From NCBI GenBank assembly GCA_902797965.1, contig CADBUY010000002.1, forward strand, positions 124,001 through 188,000: a stretch of 64,000 nt of DNA, given 5' to 3'. A program made the translations under genes and the position numbers. The notes beneath the pieces are model-generated. The model saw only the letters and a list, made by a program, of their open reading frames with translations. It searched no databases and was not told the origin of the DNA. The DNA is from an uncultured bacterium (GTDB lineage: Bacteria; Cyanobacteriota; Vampirovibrionia; Gastranaerophilales; Gastranaerophilaceae). The first letter of the stretch is position 1. Each line of letters begins with the position of its first letter. This document shows, one piece after another, positions 21,782 to 32,400 of the stretch.

Positions 21782-23002
21782 TTATAACTGTTCTGACAGT
21801 TTTGTCAGACTTTCAAAATATTCAGGGTGTGATTTATGTATTCGTTCTTTTTGTAAAAACTTGAGTGCACTTTTTAAATTATCAGGTGTTAATTCCGAAA
21901 ATGTTTTTTCCAAGAATTGAGAAATCACCCCAATTGTATTTTTATTTATAATCTCATTAATTTTGCCAATTTGTTCATTGATAAAGTTTGTTGCAGCAGC
22001 TTGCAGCTGAGCAGAAAACTCCTGAAAACTTGCGTTATTATCTTTTTGTAGCACGTTTTCACCATTCTGTGCAATCTTACCTGCTGTTTCCAACTGCGGT
22101 GAACTCAATTGATGAAAGTTTGTATTTATATAATCGCTAATGCTTCCAATCTCCTTTACAGGATTATTCACATCAAAAAACCACAATGCCAATCCCTCTT
22201 GCTGGCTAAAATTGTCAGGTTTTTTGATAACTTTGCCTGTGTAATCAAAAATTCCCTCGTGAGAAGTTAATAAAATATTATTCAAAATGTCTGCGGTGGA
22301 ATCAGTTTCTGTTTTGTTTAATGGAATTGGCGGTATAAGATATGTTTTACCAACTTTTTCGCCAAACATTCCACACCAGTCATTCATTACCGCATAGTTT
22401 GTAATGAAAGAGTAATTGGCTTTTATGTTACATCCGTACAGTTCAAGTAACTGCTTGCAGCCGGGTGCATTATAAGTATAAGTTTTAACTTTTTCATCTG
22501 TTACTGAATATATTTTTGCAGCAGTAATTTGTGCCAAAGCTCCTCCTAAAGACTGACCTACAATAGTGATTTTTTCTTTTGGAAACTGAGTTCTGACCAG
22601 TTTATAAAAATCATAAGCATCAAAAAACTGTTCATCAGAAACACCTGCAACAAGATTTATATCAGACTGAACGTCTTTGCCAAAAGATATTAAATCATTC
22701 ATATTTTCACCAAGTCCCGGACGTTCTGTTCCTCTGAAGCCTATAACAAGGTCACCTGTTTTTATGTTTTCAAAAACACAAGATACAAAACCATTATTTT
22801 CATTTTTGTAGCTGAAAAATTTGTTGTTACCTATTCTCTGCAAAAGAGTGTCTGATATTTTATTAAACTTTGTATTCTCAACATTAATTTCTTTTTGTCT
22901 GTATTTTCTCAAATTGTAGTAAAATTCGCCGCCATAAGTTATTTGAGATAATTTAAGTAAATCTGTATCAATTTTTTTGCTGAAAAAATTAAATAATGAC
23001 AT
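21782..23002 (-). CDS. Class 3 lipase-like alpha/beta hydrolase
   Basis: The 406-aa protein has the lipase class 3 core: VIGFRGTERPG (oxyanion strand and loop) near residue 84, the nucleophile elbow VGQSLGGALAQ near residue 150, and the aspartate region YNAPGCKQLL / NYAVMNDWCG after it. No signal peptide, so the enzyme is presumably cytoplasmic or delivered by another route; the C-terminal 130 residues are helical and Gln/Asn-rich. The start is taken at the ATG at 23002 (MSLFNFF), 8 bases after AAAGAGGTG; a GTG three codons upstream overlaps that ribosome binding site. The substrate (acylglycerol or phospholipid) is unknown. Confidence 0.82.
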   Translation of the reverse strand: MSLFNFFSKKIDTDLLKLSQITYGGEFYYNLRKYRQKEINVENTKFNKISDTLLQRIGNNKFFSYKNENNGFVSCVFENIKTGDLVIGFRGTERPGLGENMNDLISFGKDVQSDINLVAGVSDEQFFDAYDFYKLVRTQFPKEKITIVGQSLGGALAQITAAKIYSVTDEKVKTYTYNAPGCKQLLELYGCNIKANYSFITNYAVMNDWCGMFGEKVGKTYLIPPIPLNKTETDSTADILNNILLTSHEGIFDYTGKVIKKPDNFSQQEGLALWFFDVNNPVKEIGSISDYINTNFHQLSSPQLETAGKIAQNGENVLQKDNNASFQEFSAQLQAAATNFINEQIGKINEIINKNTIGVISQFLEKTFSELTPDNLKSALKFLQKERIHKSHPEYFESLTKLSEQL

Positions 23003-23087
23003 AATTTGCACCTCTTTATACTGAACTATGATAACATAAAGTATTAATAATTAGTTTATGTTATTATTTGAATAATGGAGGGAATAA

Positions 23088-23750
23088 ATGAGTCATTCAC
23101 ATTCTCACAAAGTCACAGGTGAAAATGAAAAAAAGACACTTTTCGTAATAATACTAACAGTAATTACAATGTGTGCTGAAATTGCTTACGGATATATAAC
23201 AAACTCAATGGCTCTTTTGGCTGATGGTTATCACATGGGAACTCATGCACTGGCTCTCGGATTAACCTATGCTGCTTATATTTTAATCAGAAAATACAGC
23301 AACTCTCCTCTATTCCCAAACGGTACTGACAAAATCGGAACTCTTGCCGCGTATACAAGTTCTTTGTTTCTCGGTTTAACAGGGATATGGATAATATATG
23401 AAGCTGCACATAGACTGGTTAACCCTATTCAGATACAGTTTAATGAAGCAATACTTGTTGCTGTGATAGGTCTTGTAGTTAATGGTGTCTGCATTCTTAT
23501 TATGAACAATTCTGAACATCACCATGATGAGCATGAACACGAAGATTATAACTTTAAAGCCGCTTATTATCACATTTTGGCGGATGCTCTGACTTCTATA
23601 CTTGCAATCGGCGCTTTATTAATGGGTAAATATTTCAACCTTATATACTTAGATCCAATAATTGGTTTTTTAGGCGGTATTTTAATCCTGAGATGGGCTG
23701 TAGGACTTGTAAAAAGCACCGTTAAAATTTTAATTGATATGAAAAAATAA
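23088..23750 (+). CDS. Cation diffusion facilitator (DmeF/ZitB-like), membrane domain only
   Basis: Begins with a His-rich tail (MSHSHSHK) and has six predicted membrane helices. The metal site appears as SMALLADGYHMGTH in helix 2 and YYHILADALTS in helix 5, and a cytosolic His loop (SEHHHDEHEHED) lies between helices 4 and 5. These features fit divalent metal/proton antiporters exporting Zn2+, Co2+ or Ni2+; ADGYHMGTH is closest to the DmeF (Co/Ni) type. It ends after helix 6, so the usual cytoplasmic C-terminal domain is absent. Single gene with a GGAGGGAAT ribosome binding site, convergent with the next operon. Confidence 0.88.
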   Translation: MSHSHSHKVTGENEKKTLFVIILTVITMCAEIAYGYITNSMALLADGYHMGTHALALGLTYAAYILIRKYSNSPLFPNGTDKIGTLAAYTSSLFLGLTGIWIIYEAAHRLVNPIQIQFNEAILVAVIGLVVNGVCILIMNNSEHHHDEHEHEDYNFKAAYYHILADALTSILAIGALLMGKYFNLIYLDPIIGFLGGILILRWAVGLVKSTVKILIDMKK

Positions 23751-23755
23751 AATAA

Positions 23756-24331
23756 TTATTCTGTTTTTACTTTTCTGATTATTTTTGCAGGAACTCCTGC
23801 CACAATTGTATTTTCAGGAACATCTTTTGTAACAACTGCATTTGCTCCGATTATTGCGCCGTTACCAATTGTAATCCCCTGCAAAATAGTTGCGTTTGAA
23901 CCAATCCAAACATTATCTCCAATGTTTATAGATTTTGGAAAAATATTTTGTCTTTTATCTGACCTTTCATCGTGATTTAATGTTGCAAGAGTAACATTAT
24001 GTCCTATCAAAACGCCGTTCCCTATTGTTATACCGCCCTGATCTTGGAACTTACAGCAGGCATTAATAAAAACATTTTTTCCAACTGTTATATTTTTTCC
24101 GCAATCTGTATAAAATGGCGGGAAAAGTCTAAAAGATGAATCAACATTCTTACCTGTGAGTTTGGAAAATAAAGAAACAATCTCTTCCGGAGTATGATAT
24201 TTATTATTCATTTCCATTGTAATTTTTAATGCTTCCTGACTTAACTCATTAAAAATTCCAAGCATTTCCTCTTCAACAGGCTTTTCCTCTGCCATATATT
24301 TATAAAATTGTTCTAATTTATCTTTATCCAT
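23756..24331 (-). CDS. Sugar O-acetyltransferase (LacA/Maa-like, hexapeptide repeat)
   Basis: A 191-aa protein: a short helical N-terminal region, [20 protein letters not shown]-like LacA/NodL segment at about 86-106, then left-handed beta-helix hexapeptide repeats ([20 protein letters not shown] with the catalytic-type His, [38 protein letters not shown]). These enzymes acetylate galactosides, maltose or other sugars using acetyl-CoA and act as trimers. It is the last gene of an operon with upp, only 3 bases downstream. The substrate is not known. Confidence 0.87.
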   Translation of the reverse strand: MDKDKLEQFYKYMAEEKPVEEEMLGIFNELSQEALKITMEMNNKYHTPEEIVSLFSKLTGKNVDSSFRLFPPFYTDCGKNITVGKNVFINACCKFQDQGGITIGNGVLIGHNVTLATLNHDERSDKRQNIFPKSINIGDNVWIGSNATILQGITIGNGAIIGANAVVTKDVPENTIVAGVPAKIIRKVKTE

Positions 24332-24334
24332 AAT

Positions 24335-24994
24335 CTATGTGTTAAAAATTCTGTCTCCTGCATCTCCCATGCCGGGAACAATATATCCTCTTTCATTAAG
24401 ATGTGAATCTACAGCTGCTACAATAAGTTTTATCTCAGGGAATTCGTCAAATACGGCCTGTATTCCTGTTGGAGCTGATATCATACAAATACAGCAAATA
24501 TTTTTTTGAGGAATGCCTTTTGAAACATATAATCTTATTGCTTCTTTTAAAGAATTACCTGTTGCAAGCATCGGATCCGTAATATATACATAATACTTAT
24601 CAGGGTTTTTTACAGGCATTGGCACTTTGTTATAATACCAGACAGGTTTCAAAGTCTTTTCATCACGATACATACCAATATGTCTTATTGTTGCTTGCGG
24701 AAGAATATCTACAGCTTCATCCGTAAAAATCAAACCGGCTCTAAGAATTGGCGATATAATAATGGTTATATCATCATTTATAGTTTGAGTCGTGCATTTT
24801 GCAACCGGAGTTTCTATCTCTACATCCTTTTGCGGAAGATTTTTTGTTGCTTCATACAAAAGTATTCTGGTCAATTTTCTTGCTGCAAGTCTTACACCTT
24901 GCGTGTCTGTATTTTTGTCACGCATTGTACATAAACTCTGGTTTACAATTGGATTTGACACAACTGTTAAATTATTTTCTTGCTTTGTAATCAT
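24335..24994 (-). CDS. upp: Uracil phosphoribosyltransferase
   Basis: A 219-aa enzyme that converts uracil and PRPP to UMP (pyrimidine salvage). The PRPP loop YVYITDPMLATGNSLKEA (about 130-147) and the C-terminal uracil-binding GMGDAGDRIFNT are diagnostic, as is ISPILRAGLIFTDE near 80-93. Length is a little above the usual 208-210 because of the N-terminus. The start overlaps the end of the MCE gene by 23 bases; the ATG lies inside that gene, suggesting coupled translation. Confidence 0.95.
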   Translation of the reverse strand: MITKQENNLTVVSNPIVNQSLCTMRDKNTDTQGVRLAARKLTRILLYEATKNLPQKDVEIETPVAKCTTQTINDDITIIISPILRAGLIFTDEAVDILPQATIRHIGMYRDEKTLKPVWYYNKVPMPVKNPDKYYVYITDPMLATGNSLKEAIRLYVSKGIPQKNICCICMISAPTGIQAVFDEFPEIKLIVAAVDSHLNERGYIVPGMGDAGDRIFNT

Positions 24995-25619
24995 CTATTT
25001 TTCTCCCTAAATCATCAACTCGAACTTGTTGCTTATCAATAGCATCATTTGCGAATTTTATAAAGTCTTGAGCTTTACCTGCGTCTTTATTTTGTTCCGG
25101 AAAATCAATCTCGCTAATTTTTTTACCAAAACGAGATGTTACTGCAATAATATTTCCAATACGTTTAAACATATAATTTAACATACCTACTGCTTCATGG
25201 AGTCGTTTTGGCTCGGAAACCGATAAAATCGGAACAGATGAATCAACGTAAGTAGATTTGTCAGGTAAATACAATTCCAGAGATTTTGATCCTGCCATTC
25301 CGCTAAATTCTACTGTTGCAACAGTTCCTCGCGGGATATGCACAGTTTTATCCGTAATGATAAATGTTACATAAACTTCATCTTTTACCGGCTTAATTTT
25401 TGTGACATGACCAACTTCTATGCCCATTGTTCTTACAGGAGAGCCAACAATCAGTCCATCAACATCAGGCATAAAAATTTTGTATTCACTGTTTGTTTTT
25501 GCTCTATACAAATGTGAAAAACAAAATACCATTGCAGCAACAAGAACTATAATGAGCCAAATTAAAAGTTCTCCGCTATGATTTATATAAAAAACATTAT
25601 TTTTTTTCTCGTTACTCAT
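24972..25619 (-). CDS. MCE/MlaD-domain lipid-transfer protein (orphan copy)
   Basis: The 215-aa protein has one membrane anchor (SGELLIWLIIVLVAAMVFCF, 15-34) and then an MCE domain (YKIFMPDVDGLIVGSPVRTMGIEVGHVTKI, about 46-76, through VEFSGMAGSKSLELYLP near 113). A helical tail of some 75 residues follows. MCE proteins form periplasmic hexamers that shuttle phospholipids between membranes. It has no permease or ATPase neighbour, unlike the operon at 43167-46075, so it may share those subunits. Lies between the flavin reductase-rubredoxin gene and upp. Confidence 0.87.
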   Translation of the reverse strand: MSNEKKNNVFYINHSGELLIWLIIVLVAAMVFCFSHLYRAKTNSEYKIFMPDVDGLIVGSPVRTMGIEVGHVTKIKPVKDEVYVTFIITDKTVHIPRGTVATVEFSGMAGSKSLELYLPDKSTYVDSSVPILSVSEPKRLHEAVGMLNYMFKRIGNIIAVTSRFGKKISEIDFPEQNKDAGKAQDFIKFANDAIDKQQVRVDDLGRKIDDYKARK

Positions 25620-25643
25620 ATTAAATTTATTATATAAAAATTA

Positions 25644-26246
25644 TTATATTTTTTCAAAGTCATCAATACCATGTTTACACCAAGGGCATATAAAATCAGC
25701 AGGTAATTCTTCTCCCTCGTATACATAACCGCATATTTTGCATCTCCAGCCTGATTTCTTTGTTTCTTCAGGTTTTGGCTTTATATTCTTTTGATAAAAG
25801 TCGTAAGTAACAGTCGGAACATCAGATAGTACTTCTGAAGCTACCAGTTGACCTATAAATAAAGTATGTGAACCAAGATCAATTTCTTGTTTTACATAAG
25901 CTGACATAAAAGCATTTGTATCTTTTGTAATGTATAAAACTCCATTTGGACTGCGCTTTGTATCTGCAAAATTTACAAATTTATCAACATTTGCACCTGA
26001 CTGAAATCCAAAATGTTTAAAAACATCAAATTTAGCATTTTCTGATAAAACAGAAATGTTAAACTTTTTAGTATTCTGAATCATTTTGTTTGTATAATTC
26101 ATCTTATTTACAGCAATTCCAATCTGGCAGGGATCAGATGTTACCTGCATAACTGTATTAATTATGCAGCCGTTATCTTTGCCATTTTCATTTGCCGTTA
26201 AAACATAAAGACCATATCCTATTTTAAATAAAGCATTTTTATCCAT
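25644..26246 (-). CDS. Flavin reductase-rubredoxin fusion (high-molecular-weight rubredoxin)
   Basis: The 200-aa protein has an N-terminal FMN-binding split-barrel flavin reductase domain (about 1-150: GYGLYVLTANENGKDNGCII, VTSDPCQIGIAVNKMNYT) and a C-terminal rubredoxin (about 160-200) with both iron-binding cysteine pairs, WRCKICGYVYEGEEL and FICPWCKHGIDDF. The domain order matches Hrb of anaerobes, which passes electrons from NAD(P)H to flavodiiron proteins or other oxygen-detoxifying acceptors. This points to an anaerobic or microaerophilic life. Rubredoxin usually has CPxCG; here it is CPWCK. First gene of the operon leading to upp. Confidence 0.9.
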   Translation of the reverse strand: MDKNALFKIGYGLYVLTANENGKDNGCIINTVMQVTSDPCQIGIAVNKMNYTNKMIQNTKKFNISVLSENAKFDVFKHFGFQSGANVDKFVNFADTKRSPNGVLYITKDTNAFMSAYVKQEIDLGSHTLFIGQLVASEVLSDVPTVTYDFYQKNIKPKPEETKKSGWRCKICGYVYEGEELPADFICPWCKHGIDDFEKI

Positions 26247-26387
26247 AATAAATACTCTCCATTGATAAGTATGTCTAATATTATACAGACAATCATTTTT
26301 TTTGTAAACTTTTGTAAAAAACTCATTTTTTTTCTAAAGTTTTTTGTATTTTTGACGATAACGATAAATAAGAAAAGTAAGTTAGAG

Positions 26388-26407
26388 TTGTAAAAGGAGT
26401 TTTACAA
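26388..26407 (+). promoter_or_regulatory. Stem-loop presenting the ribosome binding site of the giant gene
   Basis: Perfect 8-bp stem TTGTAAAA / TTTTACAA closing the four-base loop GGAG (26396-26399), which is the only Shine-Dalgarno sequence, 11 bases before the ATG at 26411. A folded leader would show the GGAG in the loop or bury it when bound by a protein. Confidence 0.65.
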
Positions 26408-26410
26408 TTA

Positions 26411-29400
26411 ATGGAATTAAATTTTTCTGATTTTTCGTCAGAATTTCAAAAAAAATATAAAGAAGCAATAAAAGATAAGCAGATTACTTACGACGAATTT
26501 AAGAAATTCAGCAAGGAAGATCAGTTAAAGCTGCGTTCTATTTTTGATAGTAATCCTGAAACATTTAACGGTATAGATATTTATACAAAGGAATACCGTA
26601 ATGAGGGTTCTGTTCTGTCATTAAAAATCGGACATGAAAATGATACAACAGGAATAATCACAATAAATGATAAAATTAAACAAAAATATCCTCTTGCTGC
26701 ATACGGCAAGTTGAATAATGGGGAAATTACTCTCTATGACAAAAATAATAAAGCATTAATTGATAATAAGGGAAGTGTTGTTGTTTATAAAATGTATGAA
26801 GAATACATAGAAGATTTGAATGAACCGAGCATAGTCGGCAATTTCCAATTTATTGAGAATGAACCTCCTGAAAGAACTAACAGACGCTTTGCAGTTGCAC
26901 TTATTCTTTCAAGATATGATGATGTAATCTCTCAGATGCAAAGTTTTTTAAGCCAGTTAGGAGTTTTAGATGTCGGATTTTGGAGAGAGGGTCTTGGTAT
27001 TGGAATTCAAGCCTTAGCAGACCTTAAAGACAATCAAGAAACGATTACTGCTACAACAATGAAGAAAATAGACAGGGTTAAAGCTGAAAGAGATCAAATT
27101 GCGGCTGATTTTGACAAACTTATTGATTCTCCTGCTGAGTTTGAAACAAAATTTTACCAATACTTCGGCAAAGACTATAGAGATAATGCTATTAGTGAAT
27201 TGCGTGATATAATGCACAATCAGGATAATAAAGATGCTTCAACAAAGTATAAAGAGTGCATAGCTAAATTGGATGAACTTTATCCCGATGACAACATTGA
27301 AAGCTGGGAAGATAGTATTGAATTCCAGCAAACAGTAGATAATATTGCTGATATCGTTGTAATGTTTGTTATGACCGGTGGAATAGGAGCTTTATTTAAA
27401 GGTTCTGTTCAAAAAATTGCAATGAATATCTTAAAAGCAGCTGCCAAAGGTGACAGAAAAGCTGTTATGATGAATTTTGCAAAATTGTCACCAGAAGTAC
27501 AAACCATATATCAATCATTAGCAAAAAAGGAATTTGGAGTCGCAGCAGCTCAAGTTGTTACCCCAATTACCCAATCTTCAGCAACTTTTGCAACATGGGA
27601 AGGTTTGAAAGCATTTGTTAATGGTGCAACTAACGCTGAAGATTTAAGTCCCGAAGAATTATTATCCCGCACTTTGGAAGGCATAAAAAGTGGTGCTGAA
27701 CTGGGTGTTGTTATGGGTTCTTTGGAAACTTTTGCAATCGGACCGGTCATGAAACTTTTAACTCCTATGATAAACAAGTTAAGCGGTGCAAGTTCTGAGA
27801 TATCAAATCTGATGAAAAACGGCAATGACGTAGTTTCCATGGATAAGATAATGGAAGTTTACTCTAAAACGAGTCAAACCCTAAGAGGTAAAATTGCAAA
27901 AGAGGGTTCTCGCGCAATAGTTTCTTTACCTGCATTTACAGTCGGATTTACAGGAGTAGATACCGCAGTCCATTATGATGAAAATGAATTCAGAAAATTA
28001 TTATTAGACTCAGCAACCTCTGATGAAGAGCGAGATGTTATAAATAATATGGATTCATTTGCTCTAAGAATGAAGTTTGCAGAAGAAGATTTCAAAAATC
28101 AAGTAAAAGGAATGGCTACAATAGAGGGCGTAGGGTTAATCTTTAGACGATTACAAGCAGGAAGAATCGCATCCCAAGCTTTACAAAATGATAAAGCCAC
28201 AAATATTATAAGCGCAAATTTGGTAAAAACCGCAGACAACAAATATGAAATAAGAACTAAAAACGGAAATGTTTTATCAATAAACGATGGAAGTAAAACG
28301 ATTTCTTCATTTAATAGTATAGAAGAAGCTGCAGCAGCTTATTCATCAATGTGTATGGATTTATACAGCGAGTTTGTTGCATCAATAGAAGAAGCCAATA
28401 AAAACCAGCAAACAGAAAATGAGGGATATATTACAGAGCTTAATACTGATGATATGCCGCAAACAAATAATTTCAAAAATTTCATGCAGGAATTAAAAGA
28501 ACAGCATGTATCTTTTGACTTGTACGAACTTGAAGACGGCAGAAAACTTGTTAGAATAGAAGATTCTACAAAAATGCTGACGGATAACAGGTTTACCTAT
28601 CTTGAATACGATAGCGAAGGAGCATTATCAGATGCTTATACAGATATTTCAAAAGCAGAAGCAAAAAATATATTTACAGACTTTGCCAATACAGAAAGAA
28701 GATTTATATCAAATAAAACAAGAACTCTGAATAGTGGTCTTAATCCTGAACCGCTAATGGAAGCCGGTAAGGCACATTCAAAGTTACGAGCCGTAAAAGA
28801 AGAAATACAAAACGGCAAAAAGAGCAAAAAAATAACTCCTGAAGTTCAAGAAAGAATAACTAAAATACGAGAATTTCTTGAAGCAAATCAAGACAGACCT
28901 GTAACAATGCAGGAGATAGCAGAGCATTGCGGTATATCAGAAGCCTCAGCAAACAAAATGGTTCATAATAAAAATTATGGGTTGAGTGATATATATATTT
29001 CTCCACAACAATTTGCAACACGTCAAAAAGTTGTACAAATAAAAGCAGTATTAGAAAATGCAATAAAAAACAATGAAAGAGTATCACTTGCCGGAATTGC
29101 TGAGAAAACAAATTTAACTTATGGTGCGGTTATTAATTTATTAAGACCTGAAAACGCCGAAAAGCTCGGTTTAAAAGAACTTTGGGAACAAGTTCGAAAA
29201 GAGAACTATAAACAGGGTGAAATAAGTCAAGAAGTTCATGAAAGAAAAGAAAGAGAATTATCACCTGAAGTAAAAGAAAGAATTGAGAAAATACGTGCGT
29301 TTTTAGAAGACTCTTATGCTAAAAGTGAACTGGTTTCGCCTCACCAAATTGCAGAGAAATTTGGTATATCTGTAGGTTTAGCTAATAAAATGGTAACCTA

Positions 29401-32400
29401 TAAACCGTATGGTTTGAGTGATATATATATTTCTCCACAACAATTTGAAACACGTCAAAAAGTTGTACAAATAAAAGCAGTATTAGAAGAGGCTGTAAAA
29501 AATAATGAAAGAGTGTCATTAGCCGGAATTGCCGAGAAAACAAATTTAACTTATGGTGCGATTTCATATTTTTTAAGTCCAGAAAATGTTGAAAAGCTCG
29601 GTTTAAAAGAACTTTGGGAACAAGTTCGAAAAGAGAACTATAAACAGGGTGAAATAAGTCAAGAAGTTCATGAAAGAAAAGAAAAAATTAAAGCTGTATT
29701 AGAAGAAGCAATATCAAAAAATGAAAAATTATCTTTAACAGAAATTGCCAAAAGAGCAGGTATTGACCGAAATGATGTTATATCATTAGTAGTCGGAGAA
29801 AATGGTAAAAGGTATGGTTTATCAGATTTATGGCAACAGGTTAAAAAAGGTGAACCATTACATAAAAAAGGAGAATTATCACCTGAAGTAAAAGAAAGAA
29901 TTGAGAAAATACGTGCGTTTTTAGAATACTCTTATGCTAAAAATGAACTTGTTTCGCCTCGACAAATTGCAGAGAAATTAGGTATATCTGTAGATTTAGC
30001 TAATAAAATGGTAACCTATAAACCGTATGGTTTGAGTGATATATATATTTCTCCACAACAATTTGCAACTCGAGAAGCTGCACAGCGAATAAAAGCAATA
30101 TTAGAAGATGCTATAAAAAATAAAGAAAGAGTGTCACTGAATAAAATTGCAGAGAAAACAAATTTAACTTATGGTGCGATTTCATATTTTTTACGTCCAG
30201 AAAATGCCGAAAAACTCGGTTTAAAAGAACTTTGGGAACAAGTTCGAAAAGAGCACTATAAACAGGGTGAAATAAGTCAAGAAGTTCAAGAAAGAACAGA
30301 AAAAATTAAAGCTGTATTAGAAGAAGTGATATCAAAAGATGAAAAATTATCTTTAACAGAAATTGCCAAAAGAGCAGGTATTGACCGAAATGATGTTATA
30401 TCATTAGTAGCCGGAGAAAATGGTAAAAGGTATGGTTTATCAGATTTATGGCAACAAGTAAAAAAAGGTAAACCATTACATGACAAAGGAGAATTAGCAC
30501 CTATTGAAGAATGGGTAACAAACCGTCTGAAACGAGCAATTAAAAACGGAGAAACCTTATCTATATCTAAAATTGCAGCAGAAGCAAAAGAATCTTTTGA
30601 CGAAAATGTTTCTTTTGAAACAATCAGAACTCTGATTTATAAAAAAGAAAATGGAGTAAGAGAACTTTTTGATCAGGTTAAAGATAATTACAAATTTGAT
30701 AAACATAAAGAAATCGCGGCTGCTTGCAGAAAAGCTGCTGAAAGAATAGTAAAAGAAGCTTCCGGATATGGTTCAGATGAGTCATCCCTATTATCATTTG
30801 AAAAAGATTATATTGACTACCTTGCAGACAGATTGACAGAATTGAATTTAAACGAGCAAACGTTGGAAGTTTTATCGAATGAATTTGCAAAATTACCTGT
30901 TTTTGGAGATTTTTTAATCTCACTTATTTCTTCTAACGGTGTAAACAAACTTAACATACATACTAATCCTGAAAATATTCCAATACTCTTTAAAGCTTAT
31001 GAAGCAAATCCGGAATTAACTGAAAGATTATTAACGGAAGAATCTCCTGATGGTAATTTTAAATTCAATATTAATAATTCATTATACAGCATGATAAAAG
31101 ACGGTTTGCTTACTGATAATTTAGCAGAACTTGCAAAAGATTCTCCTGAACTGGTATCAGATATATTAGAATTAAATAAAACATTTGGCAAAAAAGGATA
31201 TACAACTGAGGATATAAAAATCATTACCGAGCTTAATAAAAAAATGCCAAGGTTTGTAAATCTCTTACTGCATCAGACAAATAAAAACGGAACACCAAGA
31301 TTTAATGGCGTTCAAATGCAAAATTTGATTGAATTTTATTTTAAATACCCAAATATAGCAACATCCTTAATGAATGAACAGGTAACTCCTCAGGGTAAAA
31401 ATAAACCTGAATTTAAATATACAGCAGAATGTATTGATGAGGTCATAAAAACATTCAATGAAGGTAATGCTGATAAAATAAAATACCTAAAACGCTTGTT
31501 AGATGGTGGAAAAGACGCATATCCGACATATGCAGTGCCTGAATTACCGTCAGATGTAATAGTTCAATGTTTGAGATGCTATGGAAAAACTGAAAATGTA
31601 GATCCAATAGTAGGATACGATACATTTAGATTTGTTGAATACACAGAAGAAGAAATGCAGGATTTAGCTAAAAAAGCTCGTGAATATATTGAACAATCTT
31701 ATTATACCGGCAAAGATATCGGAATTTATAATATAGCAAGAAAAATAGGTGTTAGCGAAAGTATTGTAAAGCAACTTTTAACATCTGAGAAATACGGTTT
31801 ATCAAAATTATTTATTCCTAATCGTGATACAGAATTTAAAGAAATTAATCAAATTAAGTCTATATTAGAAGATGCCGTTCAAAACAGGCAAAATTTGTCT
31901 ATTCATGATATTGCAAACAAAATGGGAGTAGATTTTGCTAAAGCTGCATTTTATTTAACAAATGCCTCAAAGAACGGTTTATATGAGCTTTGGGATAAAG
32001 TTCAAAAATTTGAGGAAGCACCGAAGGTTGAAAACGAACAAAAAGTCGAAATAGATTTATCTTCAGCAAGAACGTCAAAACCTGAAGAAACTACAGGATA
32101 TGAATTTAAAGCACCGAAATACGGTACATCTGCTCCGGCTTTAAGAAGAGATGCAAATGGAACCTATGATGAATTATTTGCAAAAGGACAAAAAATGGTT
32201 GCAAATTTTGCAAAGAATTTTAAAAATGGTGCAAAAATGACAGAGCCAAAAATTATTACTGTAGGTAATAATCATTTTGGTTTCACTATAGATAAAAAAT
32301 CTGATGGTACTACTCAAGTTATTGTCAAAAACTGGTTAGGAGATAAAGCTTCTTGGGAAAAACCTGCTTATGTAGAAAAGACATTTGCATTTGAGCTGGA

